From assembly GCA_963750915.1 (NCBI GenBank), contig CAVVSF010000012.1:351877-415876 (forward strand): DNA of 64,000 bases, in the 5' to 3' direction. Position numbers and translations under genes: made by a program. Origin of the DNA: DATBJJ01 sp963750915 (GTDB taxonomy: Bacteria; Acidobacteriota; Vicinamibacteria; Vicinamibacterales; 2-12-FULL-66-21). The notes beneath the pieces are model-generated. The model was not told the DNA's origin. It searched no databases and worked only from the letters and a program-made list of their open reading frames with translations. This document shows positions 16,219 to 28,479 of the stretch, piece by piece (positions within the stretch are counted from its first letter, which is position 1; the number at the start of each line of letters is the position of its first letter).

Positions 16219-18459
16219 ATGCGCATTCGCCACCGACGAGGCTTCCCTGCCGTCGCCGCCGGCGTCGCTGCCCTGTCGGCAGTCGTCACGCTCGCTGCCG
16301 CGGTGCCGACGTTCTGGACGGTCTCGACCCAGCCCGACTTCCTCAAGGGTGACGTCGAGGATCTGTCGATCGACAGCGATGGCCGGGTCTTCCTCGGGCC
16401 GTCGACGAGCCTCGTCGCCGAAACCGCGGCGCCGTTCATCTGGTCGATCGTTCCTGGCGCCGACGGCTCGCTGCTCGCAGGCACCGGCAACGAGGGCAGA
16501 GTGCTGCGGATCGGCAAGGACGGCAAGGTCACCACGTTCTTCGACGCCGCCGAGCTCGAGGTCCACGCCATCGCGCCAGGGCCGAACAACAGCGTCTACG
16601 TCGCGACGTCGCCGGAGGGCAAGATCTACCAGGTCGGCGCGGATGGCACCGCGAAGAGCTTCTTCGATCCGGACGACAAGTACATCTGGGCCCTCGCAGT
16701 CGACCGCACCGGCAACCTGTTCGCGGCGACCGGCGACAAAGGCGTGATCTACAAGATCTCGCCCGACGGCAAGGGAGCCGTGTTCTACAAGACCACGACC
16801 ACCAACGTCGTGACCCTCGCCTTCGCCGCATCCGGCGAGCTGCTGGCAGGAACCGAGTCGCCCGGGCGCCTGTTCAGGATCGACGCCGGCGGCAAGGCCT
16901 TCGTGCTGCTCGATTCCCCCTACAAGGAAGTGCACGCGCTCAAGGTGGCGGGCGACGGGACGATCTTCGCCGCCGCCGTGAGCCAGTCGACGCAGCCGGT
17001 GGAAGATCGACCGGTCTCGCTGACCACCCCTGACCCGTCGCGGCCGCCAGCGCAGACGCCAACGCCCGAAGTGACGACCTCGATCACCGTCGTCGACGTC
17101 CAGTCGAGCAGCTCGATGACGCCGGTGACTGCCGGGCCGTCGCGGCGTTCCAACCGCGGCGCGATCTACCGAATCCGGCCGGACGGCCTCTGGGACGTCT
17201 ACTGGGAGACCGGCGAGGACTCCCCGTTCGACCTGCTGCTCGAGCCGGACGGTAACCTGCTGGTCGGGACCGGCCCCGAGGGCAAGATCTTCCGCGTCGG
17301 CGGCGACCCGGCGCGGGCGACGCTCCTGTCGCGCGCCAAAGCCAGGCAGGTGACGGCGCTCGTCCGCGACGCCGGCGGCCGCATCGTCGGTGCGACGAGC
17401 AATCCGGGGAAGGTATTCGCGCTGTCGACGACCGCCGCCGCGCGCGGCACCTACGAGTCGGAAGTGCGCGACGCCTCGACGGTCGCGACCTGGGGCGTCA
17501 TCCGCTGGCGCGCGAGCGCGGCGCCCGGGCAGGTGCAGGTCCTCACGCGCTCCGGCAACACCGCCACGCCCGACGAGACCTGGAGCGCGTGGTCGAAACC
17601 TTATACCGCCGCCGACGGCGAGCAGATCGGCAGTCCCAACGCGCGTTACCTGCAGTGGCGCGCGGTGCTCTCAGCCGAGAAGGGTCCGTCGCCAATCCTG
17701 ACGTCGGTCGTCGCGGCATACCTTCCGCGCAATTTGCGGCCGGAGGTCGCGTCGATCACCGTCCACCCGCCCGGGGTCGTCTTTCAACGACCGTTCGCGA
17801 CCAGCGGCGAACCCGAGATCGCCGGGTTCGAGGACAACACGTCCGACGGCCGCCCCGGCCAGACCCAGGCCAGCCCCGGCTCGCCGCTGCCGCTGCCCCC
17901 GCCGCTCGGCCGGCGGATCTATCAGAAGGGCCTGCTGACGATTGCCTGGAAGGCGGAGGACGACAACGGCGATCGCATGCAGTACGACGTCGCCTACAGG
18001 CGCGAGGGCGAAGCGGGATGGAAGGTGCTGCGGCGCGCGATCTGGGACCCGATCTTCGTCTGGGACACGACGTCGGTCCCCGACGGGACCTACCTCGTGC
18101 GCGTCACTGCGTCTGACGCGCCCTCGAACGCGCCGGCGACGGCGCTTACTGGCGACAAGGAGAGCGTCAGCTTCGACATCGACAACACCGCGCCGCGCAT
18201 CGAGGCGACGGCATCAGCGAAGGCAGGCGCCAAGACCGTCGTCCAGTTCACCGTCCGCGACGAGCAGTCGGCCGTGCAGCGCGTCGAGTACTCGCTCGAC
18301 GCGAGCCGCTGGCAGGTGATCTATCCCAGGGACGGCATCCCCGACTCGCGCCAGGAGGAGTTCGAGGTCGCGATCGGCGAAACGGAGAACGGCCGCAACA
18401 TCATCATTCGCGCCACCGACGCGATGAACAACGTCGCGACTGCAAGCGTGAGCCGCTGA
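16219..18459 (+). CDS. Secreted beta-propeller protein with C-terminal Ig-like region, function unknown
   Basis: 746 residues with a signal sequence (residues 8-28). Residues about 40-400 contain repeated blades such as SIVPGADGSLLAGTGNEGRV, GPNNSVYVATSPEGKIYQVG and DRTGNLFAATGDKGVIYKI, spaced about 45-50 residues apart, as in NHL or two-component-type propellers. A proline/threonine-rich linker interrupts the blades at about 260-300. The C-terminus has beta-sandwich stretches (WKAEDDNGDRMQYDVAYRRE) like fibronectin III or Y_Y_Y domains, ending in FTVRDEQSAVQRVEYSLD. No enzyme motif is visible. It follows the S55 peptidase gene and ends in a heptamer-repeat hairpin. Confidence 0.8.
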   Translation: MRIRHRRGFPAVAAGVAALSAVVTLAAAVPTFWTVSTQPDFLKGDVEDLSIDSDGRVFLGPSTSLVAETAAPFIWSIVPGADGSLLAGTGNEGRVLRIGKDGKVTTFFDAAELEVHAIAPGPNNSVYVATSPEGKIYQVGADGTAKSFFDPDDKYIWALAVDRTGNLFAATGDKGVIYKISPDGKGAVFYKTTTTNVVTLAFAASGELLAGTESPGRLFRIDAGGKAFVLLDSPYKEVHALKVAGDGTIFAAAVSQSTQPVEDRPVSLTTPDPSRPPAQTPTPEVTTSITVVDVQSSSSMTPVTAGPSRRSNRGAIYRIRPDGLWDVYWETGEDSPFDLLLEPDGNLLVGTGPEGKIFRVGGDPARATLLSRAKARQVTALVRDAGGRIVGATSNPGKVFALSTTAAARGTYESEVRDASTVATWGVIRWRASAAPGQVQVLTRSGNTATPDETWSAWSKPYTAADGEQIGSPNARYLQWRAVLSAEKGPSPILTSVVAAYLPRNLRPEVASITVHPPGVVFQRPFATSGEPEIAGFEDNTSDGRPGQTQASPGSPLPLPPPLGRRIYQKGLLTIAWKAEDDNGDRMQYDVAYRREGEAGWKVLRRAIWDPIFVWDTTSVPDGTYLVRVTASDAPSNAPATALTGDKESVSFDIDNTAPRIEATASAKAGAKTVVQFTVRDEQSAVQRVEYSLDASRWQVIYPRDGIPDSRQEEFEVAIGETENGRNIIIRATDAMNNVATASVSR

Positions 18460-18472
18460 ACATGACGCTTGC

Positions 18473-18538
18473 AGAAGGGAGAAGGGAGAAGGGAAAAGGC
18501 AGAACGTTCTCCCTTCTCCCTTCTGCCTTTTCCCTTCT
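18473..18538. repeat. Inverted array of 7-bp repeats between convergent genes (possible two-way terminator)
   Basis: The left arm has AGAAGGG repeated three times then AAAAGGC; the right arm is the complement of the same 7-base units in slightly different order. Together they fold into a hairpin of nearly 30 bp with AACGTT at its centre. It lies between genes ending at 18459 (+) and 18537 (-), and its right arm reaches the stop codon of the anti-sigma gene. Related arrays occur at 21425-21495 and 40544-40636. Confidence 0.8.
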
Positions 18539-19298
18539 AGAGACGGCCGCGCGGCTTGACGGTCGTCTGGGCGACGAGCCACACGAGGTTCACCGCAATC
18601 GGCGATCCGGCGAGCTCGGCGGGTTCGAGCCGGGCCTGCGAGATGGCGTCGACGATGCTGGTGATGTGCTGGCGGTCGCGGTTGTTCTTCAGGACCGAGA
18701 TGTCCGAGACGCTGCCGTCGCGATTGACGACGGCGCGAATCGCCAGCATCGAATCGACATCCGGCATGGTTTCCGCGAGCACGCTTTGCTCGAGCGTGGC
18801 CTGGACGACGCCGTTCTGCGGCACGCTCGGGACACGGTAGCGGTAATCGAGCCGGGCCGGGTTGAGATCCGAGCCGGACGGCGCCGCCATCACTTCGAAC
18901 ATCGCCGCCAGCGAGCCATGCTGTTCGGTCGACGCCGAGGCGACCGTGCCGAGGGCGATCGCGGCGCAGAGCAGGCTGGCCGCGGTCGAAGCCAGCCCGA
19001 TCCAGAGGAAGTGCCAGTCTTCCATCATCCGGCCGGCGCGAGCCCGCCAGGATTCTTCGTTCTCGGCGCGCATCCGGCTGATGACGCCGGGGGTGAGTCC
19101 AGTCCAGTCGTCGGACGGCCCCGGGGCCGCGGCCTGCCGCAGCGCGCTGCCAATGCCCTGCAGCTGGCGCAGCTCGCGCGCGCAGGGCGGGCATTCCGCG
19201 ACGTGACTTTCGATGGCGATGAGCTCGGTAATCGGCAGCTCGCGATCGTGGAAAGCCGCGAGACGCCGCCGCACTGCTGCGCAGGTCAACAACGTCAT
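18537..19298 (-). CDS. Zinc-binding anti-sigma factor with a TonB-C-like periplasmic tail
   Basis: 253 residues. The N-terminus is a zf-HC2/ZAS domain: Cys6, His32-x3-Cys36-x2-Cys39 (HVAECPPC). A membrane segment lies near residues 92-118 (LWIGLASTAASLLCAAIAL). After it, residues about 170-245 read RAVVNRDGSVSDISVLKNN, then ISQARLEPAELAGSPIAVN, which follows the TonB C-terminal domain pattern. The cytosolic part should hold the adjacent ECF sigma factor (ATGA overlap), and the periplasmic tail probably senses or binds an envelope partner. The combination is unusual. Role of the tail is inferred. Confidence 0.82.
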   Translation of the reverse strand: MTLLTCAAVRRRLAAFHDRELPITELIAIESHVAECPPCARELRQLQGIGSALRQAAAPGPSDDWTGLTPGVISRMRAENEESWRARAGRMMEDWHFLWIGLASTAASLLCAAIALGTVASASTEQHGSLAAMFEVMAAPSGSDLNPARLDYRYRVPSVPQNGVVQATLEQSVLAETMPDVDSMLAIRAVVNRDGSVSDISVLKNNRDRQHITSIVDAISQARLEPAELAGSPIAVNLVWLVAQTTVKPRGRL

Positions 19299-19912
19299 AC
19301 GTCCCTCAACTGGGCACGAAGCGCTTCCCGCGCCCGCGCCAACCGCGATTTGACTGTCCCGACGGCGATCCCCAGAGAAAACCCGATCTCGTCGTAGCTC
19401 AGCCCGTCGATCTCGCGCAGGACGAGCGCCGTGCGCTGGTCGAACGGAAGGTCATCGAGGGCCACACGGATCCTATCGGCCATTTCCTTCCGCCCCAGCA
19501 CTCGATCGGGCGAACCGCCGTTGCTCTGCTCGGGCGGATCGCCGTGATCCTTGATGTGCTCGTCGAGCGAGACCTGCTGCGACCGGTGCCGTCGCCGCCA
19601 CCACCGCTGCCGGTTCCGAGCCTGGTTGATGACGATGCGGAAGATCCAGGTGCGAAGCGCCGACTGGCCCCGGAATGAGTGGATGGTGCGGAACACCCGC
19701 AGGAAGACTTCCTGCGAGAGGTCCAGCGCCTCGTTGTGGTCGCCCAGAAGGTTCAGCGCCAGCTGGTAGACCATCCGCTGGTGCTCGTTGACCAGCTCGG
19801 CGCAGGCGTCTTCGTCGCGCGCGGCGCAGCGCTGGATGAGGGCTGCTTCCCTGCCCCCGACTTCGTCCCAAGTGATGGCTCTAACAGGCTTCACGGAGAG
19901 TCCCTGTGCCAT
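19295..19912 (-). CDS. ECF-type RNA polymerase sigma factor
   Basis: 205 residues. Region 2 is LVNEHQRMVYQLALNLLGDHNEALDLSQEVFLRVFRTIHSF with the -10 recognition segment SALRTWIFRIVINQARNR; region 4 is LDDLPFDQRTALVLREIDGLSYDEIGFSLGIAVGTVKSRLARARE. The linker between them is long and polar (about 45 residues). Start ATG at 19912 has GGAG 7 bases upstream. It is paired with the anti-sigma gene by ATGA overlap. A GGAACC...TTCTAA promoter upstream suggests that it drives its own transcription. Confidence 0.93.
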   Translation of the reverse strand: MAQGLSVKPVRAITWDEVGGREAALIQRCAARDEDACAELVNEHQRMVYQLALNLLGDHNEALDLSQEVFLRVFRTIHSFRGQSALRTWIFRIVINQARNRQRWWRRRHRSQQVSLDEHIKDHGDPPEQSNGGSPDRVLGRKEMADRIRVALDDLPFDQRTALVLREIDGLSYDEIGFSLGIAVGTVKSRLARAREALRAQLRDV

Positions 19913-19957
19913 CTTAGCACTCCATCGATACTGCTATGGTGCGGCAGCTCTGACTAC

Positions 19958-19985
19958 TTAGAACCCGCCGGACCGCGGAGGTTCC
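19958..19985 (-). promoter_or_regulatory. Candidate ECF-sigma (autoregulatory) promoter
   Basis: On the minus strand GGAACC begins at 19985 and GTTCTAA lies at 19964-19958, with 16 bases between GGAAC and GTTCTAA. This is close to the RpoE-type pattern GGAACTT then TCTAA. It lies 46 bases before the sigma factor ATG, leaving a short leader with a Shine-Dalgarno. Confidence 0.5.
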
Positions 19986-20024
19986 CTGGGCCCATATTTC
20001 CCGTCCGGGTGCTAGGATGCCGGG

Positions 20025-21401
20025 GTGAAACGCGGCATCCTGGCGGCCATCGTCCTGGCCGTCATCGCGGCGGCGGGCTACGGCTACGTCGTCACCGAGC
20101 GGGAGGGGCGGCACCGGGAGCTGATCGACCGGGGAGACGCCGCCCTCGACGTCGGCGACCTGTCGACGGCGATCGAGACGTTCAGCGTCGCCGTCGACCT
20201 GCGCCCCGACTCGATGATCGGCTACCTCAAGCGGGGTGACGCCTACCGCCGCCGCGGCGACGTCGACGCCGCCCTGCGGGACCTGCGAACCGCGACCGAA
20301 CTGGACCCGTCGGCGCCGATGCCGCGCGAGCTGCTGGGCGACGTCAACTACTCCCGCGAGCGTTTCGCGCCCGCGGCGCAGCACTATCAGGCCTACGTCG
20401 ACCTCGACGACAGCCAGCCCCGCATCCTCTACAAGCTCGCGCTCGCGCAGTATCGAGCCGGCCAGCCCGGGCCCGGGATTCGATCGCTCGAGAAGGCTAT
20501 CGCCCTCGACGGCAACATGGCGGCCGCGCACTTTCTTCTCGCCCTGTGCCAGCGCAGCGCCGGCGATACCGAGGCGGCGCTGGCGGCGCTTCGCCGCGCG
20601 ATTGCGGTGGCGCCGACCATGCTCGAGGCGCGCGAAGAGCTGGCGGATCTCTTCGCGCATCTCGGACGGTCGCAGGAAGGACTCGAGCAGCTGGAGGCGC
20701 TGCGCGCCCTCGACCCGGCGCCGGCGCGCGACGTCACGCTCGGTCTCGCCTTCGCCCGCGCCGGCCAGTCCGACCGCGCGATCATGACGCTGCGTCACGC
20801 CGCCGAGCGGCATCCGAACTACACCTATACCTTCGTCGCCCTCGGCCGCGTGTGGCTCGATGGCGCGCAGGCGCGAGGCGACCAGATCGAGTTGAACAAG
20901 GCGATGGGAGCGCTCGAGCGGGCGCTGACCGACAACAGCAGCGAGGCCTACGCGCTATACGGCCGTGCCCTGCTGGTTGCGGACGACGCGGAGCGGGCCG
21001 AGCGGATCCTGCTGCAGGCGACCGAGAAACTGCCGGCTGACCCGCTCGCCTTCTACTATCTCGGCGACGCCGCGGCGCGCCTCGGTCACGCCGATGCTGC
21101 CCGCCAGGCTTTCGTCGACTACCTCGCGCTGGCCGGAGACGATCTCGAGCCACGCCGGCACGCCGGCGTCTGCGTCCGCGTCGGCGAGCTGTCGCTGCAG
21201 ATGGCGGACATCCCCGCGGCGGTCAGCTACCTCGAACGGGCGGCGCCAGTTCTCGGGACGACGGCCGATTTCACGGTGACCTACGCGGAAGCTCGCTGGC
21301 GCGCGGGAGAGATCGAGGCCGGGCGCGCGATGCTGGACGGACTGCTCGAGAAGGAGCCGTCGCATGCGGCTGCCCGCGCCCTCCGGCGCAGGATGCGGTA
21401 G
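20025..21401 (+). CDS. Membrane-anchored TPR-repeat protein
   Basis: 458 residues from a GTG start. One N-terminal membrane segment (ILAAIVLAVIAAAGYGYVV) is followed by about ten tetratricopeptide repeats, for example GDAALDVGDLSTAIETFSVA, GDAYRRRGDVDAALRDLRTA and LCQRSAGDTEAALAALRRA, continuing to the C-terminus. TPRs bind partner proteins; none can be named here. It is transcribed away from the sigma factor gene across a 112-base gap and may be part of its regulon. No catalytic motif is visible. Confidence 0.82.
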   Translation: MKRGILAAIVLAVIAAAGYGYVVTEREGRHRELIDRGDAALDVGDLSTAIETFSVAVDLRPDSMIGYLKRGDAYRRRGDVDAALRDLRTATELDPSAPMPRELLGDVNYSRERFAPAAQHYQAYVDLDDSQPRILYKLALAQYRAGQPGPGIRSLEKAIALDGNMAAAHFLLALCQRSAGDTEAALAALRRAIAVAPTMLEAREELADLFAHLGRSQEGLEQLEALRALDPAPARDVTLGLAFARAGQSDRAIMTLRHAAERHPNYTYTFVALGRVWLDGAQARGDQIELNKAMGALERALTDNSSEAYALYGRALLVADDAERAERILLQATEKLPADPLAFYYLGDAAARLGHADAARQAFVDYLALAGDDLEPRRHAGVCVRVGELSLQMADIPAAVSYLERAAPVLGTTADFTVTYAEARWRAGEIEAGRAMLDGLLEKEPSHAAARALRRRMR

Positions 21402-21424
21402 CAGGCTGCTGAAGCAGCCTGCAA

Positions 21425-21495
21425 GGTAGAAGGCAGAAGGCAGAAGGCAGAACGGAAGCAATTTCTGCCTTCTCCCTTCGGCCTTCTGCCTTCCC
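21425..21495. repeat. Second inverted heptamer array between convergent genes
   Basis: Left arm AGAAGGC three times plus AGAA; right arm complementary units TTCTGCC, TTCTCCC, TTCGGCC, TTCTGCC. It lies between the TPR gene end (21401, +) and the permease gene end (21504, -) and probably works as a two-way terminator. Confidence 0.78.
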
Positions 21496-21503
21496 TGGCC
21501 GCC

Positions 21504-22301
21504 CTACCGCGCCAGCTTCGGATCGACGCGATCGCGCAGGCCGTCGCCGAGGAAATTGAAGCCGAGGACGAGGAGCGCGATCGCCAGGCCCGGGAAGATA
21601 GTCAGGTGCGGCGCGTCGAACAGGTGCGACCGGCCGGCATCGAGCATCGTGCCCCAGCTGGGCGTCGGCGGCTGCACGCCCAGACCGAGGAAGCTCAGCG
21701 CCGCCTCGGCGATGATGGCGCCCGCCATCCCGAGCGTCGCCTGGACGACGACGGCCGGCAGGGCCGTCGGCAGCACGTGCCGCAGGACAATGCGGGGCGC
21801 GCCCGCGCCCAGGGCCCGCGCCGCCTGGACGAACTCGAACTCGCGCGCCCGCAGCGCCTGGCTGCGCACCAGGCGGGCGTAGCCTACCCAGCCGATCACC
21901 GACAGCGCCAGCACGACGTTCGTCAGGCTCGGGCCGAGGACGGCGACGAGCGCAATCGCCAGCAGGATGCCAGGAAACGCCATCAGCACATCGACGATCC
22001 GGCTGATCACGTCGTCCACCACCCCGCCGAAGTAGCCGGCGATCGAGCCGAGCAGCATGCCGACCGTCGATGAGACCGAGACGACGGCGAGGCCGACGAG
22101 GAGCGAGATCCGCGCCCCCGAGAGCAGGCGCGCGAGGATGTCGCGGCCGAGCTCGTCGAGGCCGAAGGGATGCGCCAGGCTCGGCCCCTCGAGCCGGCGC
22201 GCGAGCTCCTGCGCCGTCGGGTCGTACGGCGTCAGGAGCGGCCCGAACGAAGCCGCCAGCGCCGTGAGCAGCACGATCGCGAGGCCGACGCGGACCATCA
22301 T
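21504..22301 (-). CDS. Dipeptide/oligopeptide-type ABC transporter permease (DppC/OppC)
   Basis: 265 residues from ATG at 22301, overlapping the upstream permease stop as ATGA. Six membrane segments and the DppC N-terminal helix (VGLAIVLLTALAASFGPLLTPYDP), with PFGLDELGRDILARLLSGARISL preceding the permease core. The EAA loop that contacts the ATPase is in FEFVQAARALGAGAPRIVLRHVLPTA. The family imports peptides, nickel or other small ligands; no binding protein or ATPase gene is present in the window, so the substrate cannot be named. Confidence 0.9.
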   Translation of the reverse strand: MMVRVGLAIVLLTALAASFGPLLTPYDPTAQELARRLEGPSLAHPFGLDELGRDILARLLSGARISLLVGLAVVSVSSTVGMLLGSIAGYFGGVVDDVISRIVDVLMAFPGILLAIALVAVLGPSLTNVVLALSVIGWVGYARLVRSQALRAREFEFVQAARALGAGAPRIVLRHVLPTALPAVVVQATLGMAGAIIAEAALSFLGLGVQPPTPSWGTMLDAGRSHLFDAPHLTIFPGLAIALLVLGFNFLGDGLRDRVDPKLAR

Positions 22302-23219
22302 TCGTAGCGGATCCGCGGATCGAGCAGGCCGTAGGTGAGATCGGTGATCAGGTTCATGAACACGTAGGTCAGCGAGATGAAAAGAATGCAGCCCTGGATG
22401 AGCGGATAGTCGCGGAAATTGATCGCCTGGATCAGCAGCCGGCCAACGCCCGGCCACGCGAAGATGGTCTCGGTGATGATCGTGCCGGTCAGAACGGCGC
22501 CGAACTGCAGGCCGATGATCGTGACCACGGGGATCAGGCTGTTGCGGAAGGCATGACGAACGACGGCGCGGGATTTCGACAGCCCGCGTGCGCGCGCCGC
22601 GACGACGTAGAGCTCGCGCAGCTCTTCGAGCAGGCTGGCCCGCGTCATCCGCGCCAGGATCGCGGAGAGCGCCGCCCCGAGCGTGATGGCCGGCAGCACG
22701 AGGTGCCAGATCGTCCCGGTGCCGGCCACCGGCAGCCAGCCGAGATAGACGGCGAAGAGTATGGCGAGGAGCGGACCGAGCCAGAAATTCGGCATGGAGA
22801 TGCCGACGAGCGCCAGCGTCATCGCGCCGTGGTCGATGGCGGTGCCCCGGAACACCGCGGCGATGATGCCCAGGGGAATGGCGAACAGGATCGCGACGGT
22901 CATCGCTGCCGCCGCGAGCTGCAGCGTCCGGAACAGCCGATCGCGAATCTCGCGCGTCACCGGCGTGCCGTAGCGGAACGACTGCCCGAGGTCGCCCTTG
23001 ACCAGGCCGGTCAGGAACGTTCGGGTACTGCTCGAGCAGCGGCCGATCGAGACCGAGCGCCTGCCGCAGCTTCGTCACTTCCTCGTCGGACGCGCCCTCG
23101 CCCAGCATCGACTGGGCCGGGTCGCCGGGTACGAGGTGGATGAGGGCGAAGACGAGCGTCGCGACGCCGAGCAGGACGGGAATCGTGAGCAGCAGCCGCC
23201 GGACCAGGTATCGCACCAT
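22298..23219 (-). CDS. Dipeptide/oligopeptide-type ABC transporter permease (DppB/OppB), broken by a one-base frameshift
   Basis: The N-terminus MVRYLVRRLLLTIPVLLGVA and VPGDPAQSMLGEGAS are typical of DppB. At a CCC run (about 23023-23025) the frame changes and continues FLTGLVKGDLGQSFRYGTPV, then MTVAILFAIPLGIIAAVFRG and the EAA loop in ELYVVAARARGLSKSRAVVRHAFRN to the stop at 22298. The span of 922 bases is 1 modulo 3. About 306 residues after correction, normal for the family. It pairs with the DppC-like gene downstream. Confidence 0.87.
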
Positions 23220-23229
23220 TCAATTCGTC

Positions 23230-23250
23230 CCGAGGGGCTTCGCCCCTCGG
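23230..23250. terminator. Perfect hairpin between the sigma-54 activator and permease genes
   Basis: CCGAGGGGC, a TTC loop and GCCCCTCGG. It lies 11 bases before the permease start and after the activator stop, without a U-tract on either strand. It might be a processing or partial termination signal. A related GAGGGGCTTCGC string recurs at about 30805-30817. Confidence 0.45.
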
Positions 23251-23378
23251 ACTCCCCCACACGCGCCCTCGCGCACCGCTTCGACGGCGCGCTCCGGGCG
23301 CGTGGCTCGCTCGCGGCGCTCGCTCGCGAAACCGACATCGACGGTTGACTAAGCCTCGTCAGGATATCCCAGCCGACA

Positions 23379-26675
<3,297 letters not shown>

Positions 26676-26770
26676 GAGGTCGGCCCGCGGCGCTGATGCG
26701 CGGATTGTTCAGGAGATCGCGCGACGAGCGGCGGAGGGACGCAGATTCTTCGTATACAATGGGCTCCTTC

Positions 26771-27973
26771 ATGGTGCGATTTCTCACCGCCGGTGAATCG
26801 CACGGACGGGCTCTCATCGTCATTCTCGAGGGGATTCCGGCCGGCCTTCCCATTGACGTCGACGCAATCACCCGGGACCTCCGCCGCCGCCAGGGCGGCT
26901 ACGGGCGTGGCCGCCGCATGGTCATCGAGTCGGATCGGGCCGAGATTCTTTCAGGCGTCCGCGCCGGCGAGACGATCGGCGGCCCAATCGCGATGATGAT
27001 CGAGAATCGCGACTGGCCGAACTGGCAGTACACGATGCGCGTCGGCACCGAGCCTCCGGCGGAAGGCGGCGGCGCCCGTCGCACCGCGGTCACGCGTCCT
27101 CGTCCGGGGCACGCCGACCTCGCCGGCGTCGCCAAGTTCGGCCGCGACGACGTGCGCGACATCCTGGAGCGCGCCAGCGCGCGAGAGACCGCCGCCCGCG
27201 TCGCCGCCGGCGCTATCGCCAAGCAGCTCATCGCCCGGGCCGGCGCGCAGGTGACGAGCCACGTCTTCATCCTCGGCGACGCCCGCCTCGAGCCGGGCAC
27301 CGTCGTCAGCTTCGAGCGCGCCGCGGCGCTGCCCGACGACAGCCCGCTGCGGTGCGTCGACGCCGAAGTCGAGAGCGCGATGATCGCGGCCATCGATCGG
27401 GCCAAGGAAGCCGGCGACACGATGGGCGGCGCGTTCGAAGTGATTGTGCGCGGCCTGCCGATCGGCCTCGGCAGCTACACCCAATGGGATCGCAAACTCG
27501 ACGGCCGCCTGGCGCAGGCGATCATGTCGATTCCAGCGATCAAGGCGGTGGGCATCGGCCTCGGGCCGGAAGTCGCGGCCCGGCCCGGCTCCCGCGTCCA
27601 CGACGAGATCGTGCCGGACGCCAGCGGCCGGCACGATACCGGCGTCGCCAGGCCGACGAACAACGCCGGCGGCCTCGAAGGCGGCGTCACGAACGGCGAA
27701 GACCTCCGCGTCACCGGCTTCATGAAACCGATCGCGACGCTGATGAAACCCCTGCGGTCGGTCGATCTGACGACGATGCAGGAGGCTGCGGCGGCGATCG
27801 AACGGAGCGACACCTGCGCCGTGACCGCCGCCGGCGTCGTCGGCGAAGCGATGGTCGCGCTGACGCTCGCCGACGCCCTCGTCGATCGCTTCGGCGGCGA
27901 CTCCATCGTTGCGCTCGAGCGGGCCATCACCGCCGCCGGCGACGCCGTGCGCGAGCGCTTCCGGGCGCGATGA
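26771..27973 (+). CDS. aroC: Chorismate synthase
   Basis: 400 residues; makes chorismate from EPSP with reduced FMN. The start MVRFLTAGESHGRAL at 26771 fits the family; an ATG four codons earlier is less likely. Key motifs: RGGYGRG-like segment RRQGGYGRGRRMVIE, TAVTRPRPGHADL, ERASARETAARVAAGAIAK, and GVTNGEDLRVTGFMKP near the C-terminus. It is separate from the trp/aro run and heads a tight plus-strand operon with def, fmt and rsmB (ATGA overlap with def). Confidence 0.95.
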   Translation: MVRFLTAGESHGRALIVILEGIPAGLPIDVDAITRDLRRRQGGYGRGRRMVIESDRAEILSGVRAGETIGGPIAMMIENRDWPNWQYTMRVGTEPPAEGGGARRTAVTRPRPGHADLAGVAKFGRDDVRDILERASARETAARVAAGAIAKQLIARAGAQVTSHVFILGDARLEPGTVVSFERAAALPDDSPLRCVDAEVESAMIAAIDRAKEAGDTMGGAFEVIVRGLPIGLGSYTQWDRKLDGRLAQAIMSIPAIKAVGIGLGPEVAARPGSRVHDEIVPDASGRHDTGVARPTNNAGGLEGGVTNGEDLRVTGFMKPIATLMKPLRSVDLTTMQEAAAAIERSDTCAVTAAGVVGEAMVALTLADALVDRFGGDSIVALERAITAAGDAVRERFRAR

Positions 27974-28479
27974 TCCGGCCGATCCTCCGCTACGGCGACT
28001 CCCTGCTCCACCAGCCGGCCGCGCCGGTCGAGGTATTCGACGACGGGCTGCAGACGCTCATCGACGACATGATCGAGACGATGTACGCGGCGCCGGGAAT
28101 CGGCCTGGCGGCGACGCAAGTCGGCGTCCGCGTGCGGGTGTTCGTCGCCGATACCACCGTCGGCCGCGACAGGAACGGGCTGATCGTGATGGTCAACCCG
28201 GCCTTCGTGGAGCGCGACGGGATGCAGCTGGAAGAAGAAGGCTGCCTCAGCATCCCCGGCTTCAACGCGACGGTCGTGCGGCCGTCGCGCGCCGTCCTGC
28301 GCGGACTCGATCGGCACGGCGAGGAGCAGACCGTCGAAGCGAAGGGCCTGCTCGCCCGGGCGTTCCAGCACGAGATGGATCACCTCGACGGCATGGTCTT
28401 CGTCGACCGCCTGCGCGGCATCAAGCGCGACCTCATCGTGCGGCGGATCCAGAAGCTCAAGCGCGGCGGGAAATGGTGA
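27970..28479 (+). CDS. def: Peptide deformylase
   Basis: 169 residues from the ATG overlapping the aroC stop. All three metal-site motifs are present: PGIGLAATQVG (residues about 42-52), EGCLSIPG (Cys ligand) and the HEMDHLDG box (two His, one Glu). It removes the formyl group from nascent proteins. Followed directly by fmt, the usual def-fmt pairing. Confidence 0.96.
   Translation: MIRPILRYGDSLLHQPAAPVEVFDDGLQTLIDDMIETMYAAPGIGLAATQVGVRVRVFVADTTVGRDRNGLIVMVNPAFVERDGMQLEEEGCLSIPGFNATVVRPSRAVLRGLDRHGEEQTVEAKGLLARAFQHEMDHLDGMVFVDRLRGIKRDLIVRRIQKLKRGGKW

Noticed and set aside
26753..26770. TATACAAT before aroC as a leaderless promoter
   Set aside because: No -35-like sequence at 16-18 bases upstream; kept out of the feature list.
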